Below, piece after piece: positions 27,393 to 37,092 of a stretch of 64,000 nucleotides of DNA. The notes under the pieces were generated by a model. It saw nothing but the letters and a program-made list of their open reading frames with translations. It did no database searches and was not told where the DNA came from. The stretch is from assembly GCF_007744675.1 (NCBI RefSeq), contig NZ_CP036269.1, forward strand, positions 4,815,546 to 4,879,545, written 5' to 3'. Source of the DNA: Gimesia alba (GTDB taxonomy: Bacteria; Planctomycetota; Planctomycetia; Planctomycetales; Planctomycetaceae). The position numbers and the translations under genes were made by a program. Within the stretch, counting starts at the first letter, position 1, and each line of letters opens with the position of its first letter.

Positions 27393-27665
27393 TTACTCAA
27401 TCGTTTTCACTTCAAATTCAAATCCTCCGAGTGCGCTGGCCAGCAGGTTATAAATCCAGGCGAAGAAGGCAAAAAACAGAAATCCGAAAAGCCCCATAAA
27501 CACCGGACCAAACAGATAGAAGATCCCCACGATTTTCATTCCCCCTTCGCCAAACAAAACCATTGGGATTCCGATCAGTGTGTAAATGAACCCGAACAGA
27601 ACATAAATCGCTACCAGAATTTTGCTGGATTGAAGAATCGAAATACAGACGATTTGCTGTTTCAT
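27393..27665 (-). CDS. Small membrane protein resembling DUF3566-type proteins
   Basis: The start is the ATG at 27665, with GGAGG directly upstream (GGAGGAAACGTT). The 90-aa protein has three hydrophobic helices (SSKILVAIYVLFGFIYTLIGIPMVLF, IVGIFYLFGPVFMGLFGFLFFAFFAWIYNLL) and ends in ALGGFEFEVKTIE. The N-x-x-A-x-x-x-G-G-x-E/F-x-x-V ending matches a family of small bacterial membrane proteins related to DUF3566. The role is unknown. It lies 52 bases upstream of, and is not coupled to, the sulfatase gene on the same strand. Confidence 0.6.
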   Translation of the reverse strand: MKQQIVCISILQSSKILVAIYVLFGFIYTLIGIPMVLFGEGGMKIVGIFYLFGPVFMGLFGFLFFAFFAWIYNLLASALGGFEFEVKTIE

Positions 27666-27716
27666 AACGTTTCCTCCAGAGGGCTGCGAAAACACACAAA
27701 TCTCGATCGTCAGTGA

Positions 27717-29282
27717 TCAGGGCATTTTCGGTTTTAAAGGTTTGCGACTCCCTTTTTCCACAGGGTAAAGCGCGTCATGTTGTTCCATGCTGGCGATCAA
27801 GGCCCGCATCATACGTTTGAGCTTCTTCGGTTCTGTTTGCGCGAGATTATGCTGCTCAAAGGGATCTTCAGCCAGATTGTAGAGCTGGTAATGTGAATCT
27901 TCCGAATCTTTGGAAGGCACATAATGGTAGATCACTTTCCAGTCGCCGTTACGATACGTGGTGAAGTAATTACTGCGGTGTGGCGAATGGGGATAGTGCA
28001 TCAGGAACTCTTCCGGTCGAGATTTGTCTGGTTTGCCAAGCAACAGTTTGTTGAGAAGCTTTCCGTCTACGGTGTACTTCTCTGGTACTTTGACCTTTGT
28101 GATATCCAAAATAGTCGGAAACAGATCCTGCACCGCAGCGACCTGGGGTTGAATCATATCAGCGGGGATTGGCAGCTGTTTCTGTAGTGGATTATTCGGG
28201 TTCGGCTTGGCCCAGGCCGCGATGAACGGCACCCGCATGCCCCCTTCGTAATGAGCCCCTTTCTTGCCTCGCAGCGGCGCAGCACAAGCAACCGCATGCT
28301 GATGTCCCAGTGGTGCGTCGGAGCCGTTATCTCCCAGGAAGAAGATCAGCGTATTTTCGGCAACGCCCAGTGCATCGAGCTGTTTCATGATGTCGCCCAG
28401 CGATTTATCCATACCTTCAATCAACGTCGCAAACGCCTGCGCGGGAGATGGTTTGCCTGATTTTTTGTAATGTTCTTCGAAACGGGGGTCGGAATCAAAG
28501 GGAGCATGCACCGCGTATTGCGCCATATAAAGGTAAAACGGCTTGTCCGCTTTGACGGCAGACGCCAGGGCGGCATTGGCTTCAATCGTGAGTGCTTCGG
28601 TCAGAAAAGTGTCGGTGCCATGATATTTTTCCAGATGCGGGACCGCATGGTGGGCACGCTTCGTGCCGCGGCCGTAGTTCTTCTTTCCATAATAACTGCC
28701 CGGCGCACCGAATGAGGCACCAGCGATATTCACATCAAATCCAAGATTAAGCGGCTCCGCTCCCGGAAACCCGTCTGCACCGAAGTGCCCTTTGCCGACA
28801 TGAATCGTGCGATATCCGGCCTTCTCCAGCAGACGTGCTAAAGTGACATCATCTTTCTTTAACCCTTCCCAGTTCCAGTCGGGCGGCCCCTGTGGTCCGG
28901 CATTATTCTTTCTGGGATTAATCCAGTTCGTCGCATGGTGCCGGGCGGCATTCTGACCGGTCATAATCGAAATCCGCGTCGGCGAGCAGACACTCATCGC
29001 ATAGAAATTATTGAACCGAATCCCCTGCTTCGCCAGCTGTTCCATACTGGGGGTGATATAATAATCATTCAGTGGATAGCGTTTTGGTTTTCCTGCCGCA
29101 TCGGTCAAAAAAGGAACCGACGTGTCCATCACTCCCATATCATCAACCAGAAACACCACGATGTTTGGATGCGTCTGCGTTTCGTTTTGAAAATGAGCCG
29201 CCTGCACAGAGGCAACCAACAGAAACGGAATCAGACAGAAAACAGCAACCCGTTGTAAAACGCGTGAGAAATGAGGACTCAT
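27717..29282 (-). CDS. Secreted sulfatase, second copy in window
   Basis: The ATG at 29282 is used; the frame also opens at a GTG 12 bases upstream, which has no better ribosome-binding site. After a signal peptide (VAVFCLIPFLLVASVQA) come PNIVVFLVDDMGVMD and the sulfatase signature C-S-P-T-R at residues 99-103 (MSVCSPTRISIMTGQN), so Cys99 should become formylglycine. Further blocks are HVGKGHFG, FYLYMAQYAVHAPF and FFLGDNGSDAPLGH. It removes sulfate from an unknown organic sulfate. It differs strongly from the sulfatase at 6120-7688 outside the core motifs. No transport or glycoside genes are next to it. Confidence 0.92.
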   Translation of the reverse strand: MSPHFSRVLQRVAVFCLIPFLLVASVQAAHFQNETQTHPNIVVFLVDDMGVMDTSVPFLTDAAGKPKRYPLNDYYITPSMEQLAKQGIRFNNFYAMSVCSPTRISIMTGQNAARHHATNWINPRKNNAGPQGPPDWNWEGLKKDDVTLARLLEKAGYRTIHVGKGHFGADGFPGAEPLNLGFDVNIAGASFGAPGSYYGKKNYGRGTKRAHHAVPHLEKYHGTDTFLTEALTIEANAALASAVKADKPFYLYMAQYAVHAPFDSDPRFEEHYKKSGKPSPAQAFATLIEGMDKSLGDIMKQLDALGVAENTLIFFLGDNGSDAPLGHQHAVACAAPLRGKKGAHYEGGMRVPFIAAWAKPNPNNPLQKQLPIPADMIQPQVAAVQDLFPTILDITKVKVPEKYTVDGKLLNKLLLGKPDKSRPEEFLMHYPHSPHRSNYFTTYRNGDWKVIYHYVPSKDSEDSHYQLYNLAEDPFEQHNLAQTEPKKLKRMMRALIASMEQHDALYPVEKGSRKPLKPKMP

Positions 29283-29590
29283 TGTGTGATGCACTTTCTT
29301 TAACTGAGATCGCCAAGTTAAAACAGGATGAAAACCAAAACCGGTTTGCTCTCAATTGAATATAACAAGCCGTACCCGGTCATGTCTAATGCAGCCCTCA
29401 AAGATATTCCATCCAAAAAAAACGAGTACCAAAGCCCAGACGCTGTCTCCCTTTAAGAAAGACAACAGTTCGGCTTTCGTACTCAGTTCCACTTTGAATT
29501 TGATAAAAAGCAGATTTTTGCATTTGACAAACATATTTTACTTGAGTAAATTGACCACAGTAAACGATAGACACGAACAAGGAGACACGG
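29283..29590. other. Divergent intergenic region upstream of module 2
   Basis: About 308 bases between the leftward sulfatase and the rightward BlaI gene. The right half holds the module 2 promoter and operator, described separately. The left half shows no gene-like frame or notable repeat. Confidence 0.5.
29524..29552 (+). promoter_or_regulatory. Promoter and operator of module 2
   Basis: TTGACA (29524-29529) and TAAATT (29547-29552) are 17 bases apart. The palindrome TTTACTTGAGTAAA (29537-29550) has 6-bp arms and covers the spacer and -10, where a bound BlaI dimer would block transcription. The start codon is at 29591, with AAGGAGACACGG before it. Confidence 0.68.
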
Positions 29591-29959
29591 ATGAATGCCA
29601 AACAACTGGGACGCGTTCAACTACAAATCATGCAGGTACTCTGGGATCGGGGCCGCGCCAATGCGCGTGAGATTACCGATGCACTGAATGAAAGTAGTGA
29701 GATCGCACATAGCACAGTTCAGACACTACTGCGCCAGCTCGAGACCAAGCAGGCGATCGCCCATGACATCGAGGAACGCACATTTGTGTTTTATCCCCTG
29801 ATCAAGGAAGACAAAGTGACGCGGCAGGCGACTCGCGAACTGATCAATAAAATCTTCGACGGCTCCGCTGCCGGTCTGGTCGCCTATCTGATTGAAAACG
29901 AGAAAATTCCCAAGTCAGAATTACAGAGGCTGCGCAAACTGATCAACGACGAGTCATAA
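29591..29959 (+). CDS. BlaI/MecI/CopY family transcriptional repressor (module 2)
   Basis: The 122-aa protein has MNAKQLGRVQLQIMQVLWDRGRANAREITDALNESSEIAHSTVQTLLRQLETKQAIAHDIEERTFVFYPLI, the standard BlaI winged helix, and a C-terminal dimer helix pair (ATRELINKIFDGSAAGLVAYLI ... ELQRLRKLI). AAGGAG precedes the ATG. It should repress its own operon through the palindrome over its -10. The M56 partner follows after 32 bases, then DUF1800 and DUF1501 genes, so in this module repressor control may extend to those exported proteins. Confidence 0.94.
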   Translation: MNAKQLGRVQLQIMQVLWDRGRANAREITDALNESSEIAHSTVQTLLRQLETKQAIAHDIEERTFVFYPLIKEDKVTRQATRELINKIFDGSAAGLVAYLIENEKIPKSELQRLRKLINDES

Positions 29960-29991
29960 CGAGGTACTTCACACAGGCAGGAGAGCTACTC

Positions 29992-32900
29992 ATGTTTGAT
30001 GCAAAAATTGCCGATTTTGCGGTTCATGTTCTACTTCAATCCACAGTCCTGATTGCGGTCGGCCTCTTGGCCGCGCGTCTCTCTGGACGACATAAAGCAG
30101 CAATCCAGTCAGCCATCTTGCGTGTTACGCTGATTGCCGTCCTGTTCTGTCCACTTGCCTCACTGACGTTGAGCAAACTCGGGGTGACTGATTATGCCCT
30201 GCTACCTGCCTGGGAAACAAAACAGATTGTTCCATCAGGTACTACAACGATTTCCCAAGCCACAAGTGTATTCCCGCCTGATACTAATGAAACGACAGTG
30301 AGTCGAATTAATACAACGAAAGGAATGACTGATCCAAATCGAGTTCCTGAAACAGGGCTCTCTTCGACAAGTATCCCCCTCACCAACCATACAGAGTCCG
30401 ACCTGACTGCACCGTCGATAGCAGCCAGTCAACCTCTTCCCAATCGAGTTAGTTCAGACCGTTCATTACCAATTGCAGGCTGGATCGTCTCATTGATCTG
30501 GATAACGGGTGCCGGGATTCTGTTGACAAAACTCTTTTTGCTCAATCGAACAGTGATTCAACTGCGTCATCATAGTCAGTCGGCAAACGCTGATGTACAG
30601 CATCTTTGTCAGAAGACATCAAAAATGCTTGGGTTACGTCCGCCGGAAGTCATAATTTCACCGTGCGTCCACTCCCCTTGTCTAGTGGGCCCCTGGAAAC
30701 CGGTCATCTTACTGCCCGAACAAAAAACGCTAACACAGTCCGTTTTACGCGATATTTTCCTACACGAACTCGCGCATCTGGCACGCCGTGATTGTCTATT
30801 CCATCTTCTGGCCCGCATCGCGACGGCAATCCTGTTCTTTCAACCGCTGGTCTGGTTGCTATTAAGACGTCTGGAACAGATCGCCGACGATGTCTGCGAT
30901 GATTATGTGATCCAATACGGGTCTGGACGCAAGAATTATGCGAACACGCTCGTGGACTTTGCAGAAAAACTCCCCTCGCTCCCACTCGCCAGGGAAGCAG
31001 GTTTGGCGATGGTCTCGCTGCGTTCCTCGCTCAGCCGTCGCATCTTGCGGATTATGGATTCTTCCCGCTCTTTGACGCTCCGATTGCCTGCGAAGTGGGT
31101 TGCCTTGATCGTAATACTGGGAATCTCCGCGACCACCAGTGCCGCTCTGATTGTGAATACCCGCTCGACATCAGTGGTGAAAAACGAAACCGTGAAGGAA
31201 GCAACACAACCCGATCAAGACCGCACCGTTTCTGATATGGCTGAAGTCGTTCCGCGAACCAGCCCTCTGAATACAACATCAAAGACCGTTCCCAATGCTG
31301 ACACAAAACAGAAAACCGAGGCGTCAACGAAATCAGAACTCCGGTTCCAGGGGCGCGTAGTTGATCCTGATGGCCATCCCATCAAGCAGGCAACGATTAA
31401 TTACACAAACTGGGACATGCCCAATAAACGAATTCTCGCCACAACAAATGAGCAGGGAACGTTTAGCTTTACTATCGCCTCCTCGGATCAGCTCTATAAA
31501 GTGCTCCAGAAAGGAGGCTCGTTTGTGGCACTGGCGGATGGTTTCGGTCCTACCGTGAAAGGTGCCTATGATTGTGAAACATCCGGCAAACTGCGCAAAG
31601 CCTTGTTAGAGCAGAATTCCAATTCCCGCGCCCCCGCGACAATGCTTGAGCAACTTCGAAAACGAATCCTCGGCGGCACATCCACATTTCAACTTGTCGC
31701 AGACGACATTCCCCTAACGGGTCGGATCGTTAATATTGACGGACAGCCCGTTGCCGGAGCGAAGCTGCAGGTCGCCAAACTAACCGGGGGTGTCGACGAG
31801 AGGCTTGATGGCTGGGAACAGGCGGCGCAAACAACAGGGACCGACTATTATCGGTTACAGCAATATCTCGGTATGAGATTAGGTAACGATGTAGGCGGCC
31901 CGACACTGGACTACCTGCCCACAACGGTGACTGACAAAAACGGGGAATTCATCTTCAAAGGACTCGGTCGTGACCGCATCGTCAAGCTGTTGATTTCGGG
32001 ACGGGAGATCGAAACCAGCAACGTTTACGCACGAACCAGAAAGGGAGAGATGATCGAAGTCCCCATGGAAGCACGCAATCCGTCTCTGAGAAAAATTACC
32101 TATCACCCAAACTCATTCACGTTTGTTGCCGGTCCTTCGCAACCGGTCGAAGGGGTCGTCCGAGATTCGAAAACTCAAAAACCAATGCCCGGCGTCACAC
32201 TGCAAAGTTATCATCTGGCCGGGCATCGCATGTCAGGCTGGACCGAAGGCATTGTGCACACGGTTTCCGACGAGCAGGGACGTTATCGACTGGAAGGTTT
32301 ACCGATCGGAAGAAACGAAGTCATCTGTCTCTCCCCTCTCGATCAGCCTTATCTGGCTTCGAAATTTGTGGCTAAGACCGAGGCGGGCAGTACAACACTC
32401 CAGAAGAATATCGAACTCACGCGGGGAATCTGGATTGAAGGCCGCGCTTATGACAAAGACACGGGGGAACCGATTCAACAAGGACGTGTGTCTTATTTTG
32501 CCTTTCGGAAGAACCCCTATATAAAAACCGTCAAAGGATTCAACGGAGCCTTCCTTTCCACACGATACCGACTCAATCCTGATGGGACCTATCGAATTCC
32601 CGGACTTCCTGGAAGAGGGCTGGTCGGGATCCTGGCCGATGGAGTCGATTCCAAATACCAGCGAGGGAGAGGTGCCGAAAAGATCCAAGGTAGACAAGAC
32701 CGTATGAATGGATTCGACACGTATCCATATTTTGCATCGACATTCAACTTCCACGTCATGTCTGAAGTCAACCCCGCTGAAGACGCGAAAACCATTAAGC
32801 TCGATTTCCCCTTTGAATCAGGACGATCTTTGCATATTGAAGTGGTTGATCCTGAAGGCAAGCCGGTGAACGAAGGCTATTATGTTGGAATGATGAAGGC

Positions 32901-33408
32901 CTTCAACACTTGGCGAAGATTCAAAGGAAATCAGTTAGAGATCAAAGGTTATCAACCAGAAGAACCACGACGCGTCCAGGTATTTTTAGAAGAACGCAAA
33001 CTGGTCGGCTATCTCTTAATTGAAGGAAAAAACCCGACTAACTTGAAAATCAAATTAAAGCCATGGGCCGAAATTACGGGTCGCTTCGTTGACAAATCTG
33101 GCATCCCCAAAGCCAATGTCACGATTGGTAATGTCTTCCAGACTATTGAAGACCATCCTGAAATCCCATCACTCCCTCCTCACATCAATCAACCTGCAGG
33201 CCAGATGGTCGGTTTCACAACTGATGAAAACGGTCAATTTACGATCATCGGACTGGTCCCTGAAAAAAAACACCACCTGAGTGCCACGGAAACTCGTAAA
33301 AATGGGATCGGCTACTATCTGGGAGAATATACGATAGAGACCCCGCTCAAACCAGGTGAAGTTCGTAATCTCGGCGACATCCAGTTCATGCCCAAAGGAG
33401 CCGAGTGA
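29992..33408 (+). CDS. M56 family BlaR1-like protease with CarboxypepD-like repeats (module 2)
   Basis: The 1138-aa protein has membrane helices near 11-30, 40-60 and 160-182, and the zinc protease motif HELAHLARRD at residues 258-262. Another helix (WVALIVILGISATTSAALIV) lies near 365-385. The C-terminal 750 residues are carboxypeptidase-regulatory-like repeats (GRVVDPDGHPIKQATI, GRIVNIDGQPVAGAKL, GVVRDSKTQKPMPGVT, GRFVDKSGIPKANVT), probably periplasmic. There is no penicillin-binding sensor domain. It senses an unknown signal and should inactivate the BlaI gene product before it. CAGGAGAGC precedes the ATG. The stop overlaps the next start by one base. Confidence 0.92.
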   Translation: MFDAKIADFAVHVLLQSTVLIAVGLLAARLSGRHKAAIQSAILRVTLIAVLFCPLASLTLSKLGVTDYALLPAWETKQIVPSGTTTISQATSVFPPDTNETTVSRINTTKGMTDPNRVPETGLSSTSIPLTNHTESDLTAPSIAASQPLPNRVSSDRSLPIAGWIVSLIWITGAGILLTKLFLLNRTVIQLRHHSQSANADVQHLCQKTSKMLGLRPPEVIISPCVHSPCLVGPWKPVILLPEQKTLTQSVLRDIFLHELAHLARRDCLFHLLARIATAILFFQPLVWLLLRRLEQIADDVCDDYVIQYGSGRKNYANTLVDFAEKLPSLPLAREAGLAMVSLRSSLSRRILRIMDSSRSLTLRLPAKWVALIVILGISATTSAALIVNTRSTSVVKNETVKEATQPDQDRTVSDMAEVVPRTSPLNTTSKTVPNADTKQKTEASTKSELRFQGRVVDPDGHPIKQATINYTNWDMPNKRILATTNEQGTFSFTIASSDQLYKVLQKGGSFVALADGFGPTVKGAYDCETSGKLRKALLEQNSNSRAPATMLEQLRKRILGGTSTFQLVADDIPLTGRIVNIDGQPVAGAKLQVAKLTGGVDERLDGWEQAAQTTGTDYYRLQQYLGMRLGNDVGGPTLDYLPTTVTDKNGEFIFKGLGRDRIVKLLISGREIETSNVYARTRKGEMIEVPMEARNPSLRKITYHPNSFTFVAGPSQPVEGVVRDSKTQKPMPGVTLQSYHLAGHRMSGWTEGIVHTVSDEQGRYRLEGLPIGRNEVICLSPLDQPYLASKFVAKTEAGSTTLQKNIELTRGIWIEGRAYDKDTGEPIQQGRVSYFAFRKNPYIKTVKGFNGAFLSTRYRLNPDGTYRIPGLPGRGLVGILADGVDSKYQRGRGAEKIQGRQDRMNGFDTYPYFASTFNFHVMSEVNPAEDAKTIKLDFPFESGRSLHIEVVDPEGKPVNEGYYVGMMKAFNTWRRFKGNQLEIKGYQPEEPRRVQVFLEERKLVGYLLIEGKNPTNLKIKLKPWAEITGRFVDKSGIPKANVTIGNVFQTIEDHPEIPSLPPHINQPAGQMVGFTTDENGQFTIIGLVPEKKHHLSATETRKNGIGYYLGEYTIETPLKPGEVRNLGDIQFMPKGAE

Positions 33409-34808
33409 TGGAACTTACCCTTCAGGCAAAGAAGCCTGATAGCTCAACCCGCTGGCGTGAATATCGCCCCACAAAAAAAACACCCTGGAATCTGCGGCGT
33501 GTGGTCCACTTGCATCGGCGATCCGGCTTTGCGGCCACGTGGACTGAACTACAGCGCGATCTGCAAGAGGGCCCACAGGCAAGCATTGACCGCGTGCTGA
33601 ATGGGACGACATGCGAAAACAGTTTTCCTGAGGATTTCGAACGCATGTCCGCTACCATTGCGGAAGCAGCGGTTCGCTCAAATCAACCCGACCGCCTGAA
33701 AGCGTGGTGGCTGTTTCGCATGCTGTTCACGACAGATCCGTTAACGGAAAAACTGACACTACTCTGGCACAATCACTTTGCGACCAGTAATCATAAACTG
33801 GAAGATCTGTCGCTGATGCGACAGCAAAACGATCTATTCCGCAGCCTGGCACGGGCGCCGTTTGGTAAACTGCTCACCGCCGTCCTGCATGACCCGGCCA
33901 TGCTGCTCTGGCTGGATGCACCTTCCAATCACAAAGGACACCCCAACGAAAATCTGGCACGCGAATTGATGGAACTGTTTACGCTGGGCATCGGTCATTA
34001 CAACGAAACCGATGTCAAAGAAGCAGCCCGGGCACTGACGGGCTGGACAGTGATCGATGACCGATTCTCATTTCGTGCTTCCCAACACGATGCCGGGCAA
34101 AAGACAATTCTCAATCAGAGAGGTGCCTGGAACGGAGAGGAACTGGTTGAACTCCTGTTAGATCAACGCGCCACCCCGCAGCGCCTCGCATGGCGGTTAT
34201 GTCAGCAGTTTCTCGGCGAAGGAGTCGCTCAGCAGGAAGACATCAGTTCTCTGGCTGATGGTCTGCAGACACACGATCTGGATATCGACTGGGGAACGGA
34301 AACCATTCTCCGGAGTGAGCTTTTCTTTGCAGATCAGAATATTCGTCAGCGTGTTGCGGGACCAGCCGAGTTTATCATCGGCGCCACGCGGGCTTTGGAA
34401 CTGTTCGATCCGCCTCCTCAAACAATAATTCTGGCCGACTGGATGCGTCAATTGGGACAGGATCTGTTTTATCCCCCGAATGTGGGAGGCTGGAATGGTG
34501 GCAGAGACTGGTTGAGAACCAGTGCGCTCATCAGTCGGGCTAACTTTGCCACGGGACTTTCTCGCGGCCAGTTTTCCTCAAACCATCAACTACCAGACTG
34601 GTCTCGCTTCACCGCGAAACAGGGGCAGTCCTCTATTCCCGAAGACTTCGCGGCGTTCCTCGCTGATCTGCTATTTGGAGGTGAACCCTCGCCCGGCTGG
34701 ATCGAAGGCATCGTCAAAGGCGTTTCGACAAAGTCTCATTCTCGCGAGGTTGTACTACAACAAACCATTGCCGCCGTTCTCGCATCACCCGAGGCACAAC
34801 TCAACTGA
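33408..34808 (+). CDS. DUF1800 family protein
   Basis: The ATG at 33408 overlaps the stop of the M56 gene by one base and has AAAGGAG upstream, so translation is coupled. The protein of about 466 aa has LKAWWLFRMLFTTDPLTEKLTLLWHNHFATSNHKL, then HDPAMLLWLDAPSNHKGHPNENLARELMELFTLGIGHYNETDVKEAARALTGW, both strongly diagnostic of DUF1800, and PPNVGGWNGGRDWL later. DUF1800 and DUF1501 genes commonly form pairs in planctomycetes and other bacteria; their function is unknown. Here the pair is attached to a BlaI/M56 operon, which is not their usual neighbourhood as far as I know. No signal peptide is seen. Confidence 0.93.
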   Translation: MELTLQAKKPDSSTRWREYRPTKKTPWNLRRVVHLHRRSGFAATWTELQRDLQEGPQASIDRVLNGTTCENSFPEDFERMSATIAEAAVRSNQPDRLKAWWLFRMLFTTDPLTEKLTLLWHNHFATSNHKLEDLSLMRQQNDLFRSLARAPFGKLLTAVLHDPAMLLWLDAPSNHKGHPNENLARELMELFTLGIGHYNETDVKEAARALTGWTVIDDRFSFRASQHDAGQKTILNQRGAWNGEELVELLLDQRATPQRLAWRLCQQFLGEGVAQQEDISSLADGLQTHDLDIDWGTETILRSELFFADQNIRQRVAGPAEFIIGATRALELFDPPPQTIILADWMRQLGQDLFYPPNVGGWNGGRDWLRTSALISRANFATGLSRGQFSSNHQLPDWSRFTAKQGQSSIPEDFAAFLADLLFGGEPSPGWIEGIVKGVSTKSHSREVVLQQTIAAVLASPEAQLN

Positions 34809-34819
34809 AGGAGTTTCCC

Positions 34820-36028
34820 ATGTTGACACGACGCCAGTTTCTAAATACTTCGTTTCAGTCAACGTCAATCCTCTCACTTGCTTCCTCAATCCCCTGCTTT
34901 CTCACGCGGTCGCTGCAAGCGGCTGAGAACAAGAATCACGGGCGGATTCTGGTCGTGATTGAACTCAGCGGAGGTAACGACGGACTGAATACGGTCGTCC
35001 CCTTTAATGATGAGAACTATCAGAAACATCGAAATACTTTACATATTACGAAAGAAAAAGTTCTGAAACTGAATTCGGAAATCGGCTTGCATCCGGCGAT
35101 GACCGGCGCTGCTCAACTTGTGGAAGACGGACGACTGGCGATCGTTCAAGGTGTCGGCTATCCGAACCCGAATCGCTCTCACTTTGAGAGTATGGGCATC
35201 TGGCAGTCAGCACAATCGAACCCCAAAGCGCACGGCGGTTATGGTTGGCTGGGACGTGCCCTCGATCAGAATTCAAAACAGGTTCACACGTTCGCCGATG
35301 CCATCTGCCTGGGCAATGTTGACCCGCCGCAGGCGCTGCGCGGACGTCAGTCAATACAATCGACGATTCGGAGTCTCGCGGAACTGCAACTCGACTCACA
35401 TACTCCCAGCTCCGAAACAAAACCAGATGAAAGCACAACAGACGATCTGCTCCAATACGTGCGCCGCCGGAGTATTGATGCCCGTGCGACGGCCGCTCGC
35501 ATTACCAAACTGAAAAACGCCAGTATAACTAAAACGCGCTACCCGCAAAACGGTCTGGCAAATCGGCTAAAAGGCATCGCCCGGCTGATCCGCGCCGATC
35601 TGGAACCGCGCGTGTATTACACAGTTCAAGCAGGCTATGACACGCACATCAACCAGGAGTTCGATCATTATCGACGGCTTTCGGAATTCAGCGGTGCTCT
35701 GAGCGCGTTCCTCAACGATCTGCGTGACTCCCAACTGGACGATCGCGTGCTGGTGCTGGTCTTCAGTGAATTCGGACGCCGCGTAGCAGAAAACGATTCC
35801 CAAGGAACCGATCACGGCACCGCCGGCCCCGTGTTTCTGGCAGGCCCGTCGGTCAAAGCCGGGCTGCACGGAGCAACTCCGGATCTGGCCGATTTGGTTG
35901 ACGGTGATCTTAAAATGACAATCGACTTCCGCCGTGTTTATGCCACAGTCCTCTCCAAGTGGCTCGACATCAATCCCCAAACATGTCTGCAGGGGAATTT
36001 TGCAGCCATGGATTTAATGAATTCGTAA
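34820..36028 (+). CDS. DUF1501 family protein, partner of DUF1800
   Basis: AAGGAG precedes the ATG and the gene starts 11 bases after DUF1800. The leader MLTRRQFLNTSFQSTSILSLAS has the twin-arginine pattern. The body shows GRILVVIELSGGNDGLNTVVPFNDENYQKHR, GVGYPNPNRSHFESMGIWQSAQ, YDTHINQEFDHYRRLSEFSGALSAFLNDL and VFSEFGRRVAENDSQGTDHGTAGPVFLAGP, all conserved in DUF1501. The fold is related to alkaline phosphatases and sulfatases, with metal-binding His/Asp residues, but activity is unproven. It ends the module 2 operon. Confidence 0.93.
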   Translation: MLTRRQFLNTSFQSTSILSLASSIPCFLTRSLQAAENKNHGRILVVIELSGGNDGLNTVVPFNDENYQKHRNTLHITKEKVLKLNSEIGLHPAMTGAAQLVEDGRLAIVQGVGYPNPNRSHFESMGIWQSAQSNPKAHGGYGWLGRALDQNSKQVHTFADAICLGNVDPPQALRGRQSIQSTIRSLAELQLDSHTPSSETKPDESTTDDLLQYVRRRSIDARATAARITKLKNASITKTRYPQNGLANRLKGIARLIRADLEPRVYYTVQAGYDTHINQEFDHYRRLSEFSGALSAFLNDLRDSQLDDRVLVLVFSEFGRRVAENDSQGTDHGTAGPVFLAGPSVKAGLHGATPDLADLVDGDLKMTIDFRRVYATVLSKWLDINPQTCLQGNFAAMDLMNS

Positions 36029-36186
36029 TCTGAACTACTGCTTTCGCGTTCTTCATTTTCTTCAGTAACCATTACAACGACGTCGAACGCCGTTCCGCTC
36101 GGAATCTGGGATTGCTAGAATGGCGGCCTGTTGATGTTTTCAATCGCAGAAACACTCCTCATTCAGTTTAACGGAAAGCGTTTCCC

Positions 36187-37005
36187 ATGTGCCGCTGGCT
36201 TGCCTATTCCGGCCCGTCTCTCAAATTGAGTACTCTATTAACGCGTCCCAGTCATTCGCTGATTGACCAGAGCCGTCATGCCACGCACAACATTGAGAGT
36301 CTGAATGGAGACGGATTTGGTGTGGGCTGGTACGGCGAAGATCCGACGCCGGGCGTTTATCGCGATACGCATCCCGCCTGGAATGATGAAAATTTTCGAC
36401 ATCTGTCGGAACACATTCAATCGGGACTGTTCCTGGCACATGTGCGTGCTTCTACGGGAACCGCGGTTCAGAATACCAACTGTCATCCCTTTACGTTTGA
36501 AAACTGGCTGTTTCAACACAACGGTTCGGTTCCTGGATTTCGTTCCCTCAGAAGAGCACTATTGTTCGACGTCGATCCCGAATTGTTCCCCTTTATTCAG
36601 GGTTCAACCGATTCGGAAATTCTATTTTTCCTGGCACTCACTTTTGGTTTACGCGACGATGCACCCCAAGCCCTGGCCCGGATGATCGGTCATGTGGAAC
36701 GCGCCCGCCAGTCCGCCGGCATCGAAGCGCCCCTCTTTTTCAGCGCCTGTACAACCGACGGGCAGAGCCTCTGGGCCGTTCGCTATTCCAGCAACAACCA
36801 GTCCCGAACGCTGTATCACAGCAGTCACCTGCATGCCCTGCACGATCTGGATGGAACCTATGGGAGTCTACCCGCTGATGCAACGATTGTCGTCTCCGAA
36901 CCATTAGATGACTTAACCGAAAACTGGGAAGAAGTTCCCGAATCGTCTCTGCTCACCGTTGCACAAGGCGCGGTGAGTGTTAGCGTCTTTGTACCAGAGA
37001 CCTAG
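36187..37005 (+). CDS. Class II glutamine amidotransferase (EgtC/YafJ-like)
   Basis: The 272-aa protein begins MCRWLAYSG; after removal of Met, Cys2 is the N-terminal nucleophile that releases ammonia from glutamine. The other family motifs are NGDGFGVGWYG, HVRASTG, NCHPFTFENWLFQHNG and STDSEILFFLAL. Without an obvious synthetase domain it resembles the stand-alone EgtC/YafJ group, which includes a gamma-glutamyl hydrolase of ergothioneine synthesis; no other ergothioneine gene is present, so that role is not claimed. A decayed, frameshifted fragment of the same 3' end lies at 40357-40520. Confidence 0.9.
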   Translation: MCRWLAYSGPSLKLSTLLTRPSHSLIDQSRHATHNIESLNGDGFGVGWYGEDPTPGVYRDTHPAWNDENFRHLSEHIQSGLFLAHVRASTGTAVQNTNCHPFTFENWLFQHNGSVPGFRSLRRALLFDVDPELFPFIQGSTDSEILFFLALTFGLRDDAPQALARMIGHVERARQSAGIEAPLFFSACTTDGQSLWAVRYSSNNQSRTLYHSSHLHALHDLDGTYGSLPADATIVVSEPLDDLTENWEEVPESSLLTVAQGAVSVSVFVPET

Positions 37006-37092
37006 AAAGCCAAAGTCATCACGCTCCAGAGCCCTTAATACATAAATCCCCTGTTGGCGTGAAGTGCATTTTTTCAGTAGAGACAAGCTGCT

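Noticed and set aside
25541-27693. GGGCTGCGAAAAC occurring near 25541 and again near 27681
   Set aside because: Only about 13 bases are shared with no extended similarity or structure; chance is not excluded.
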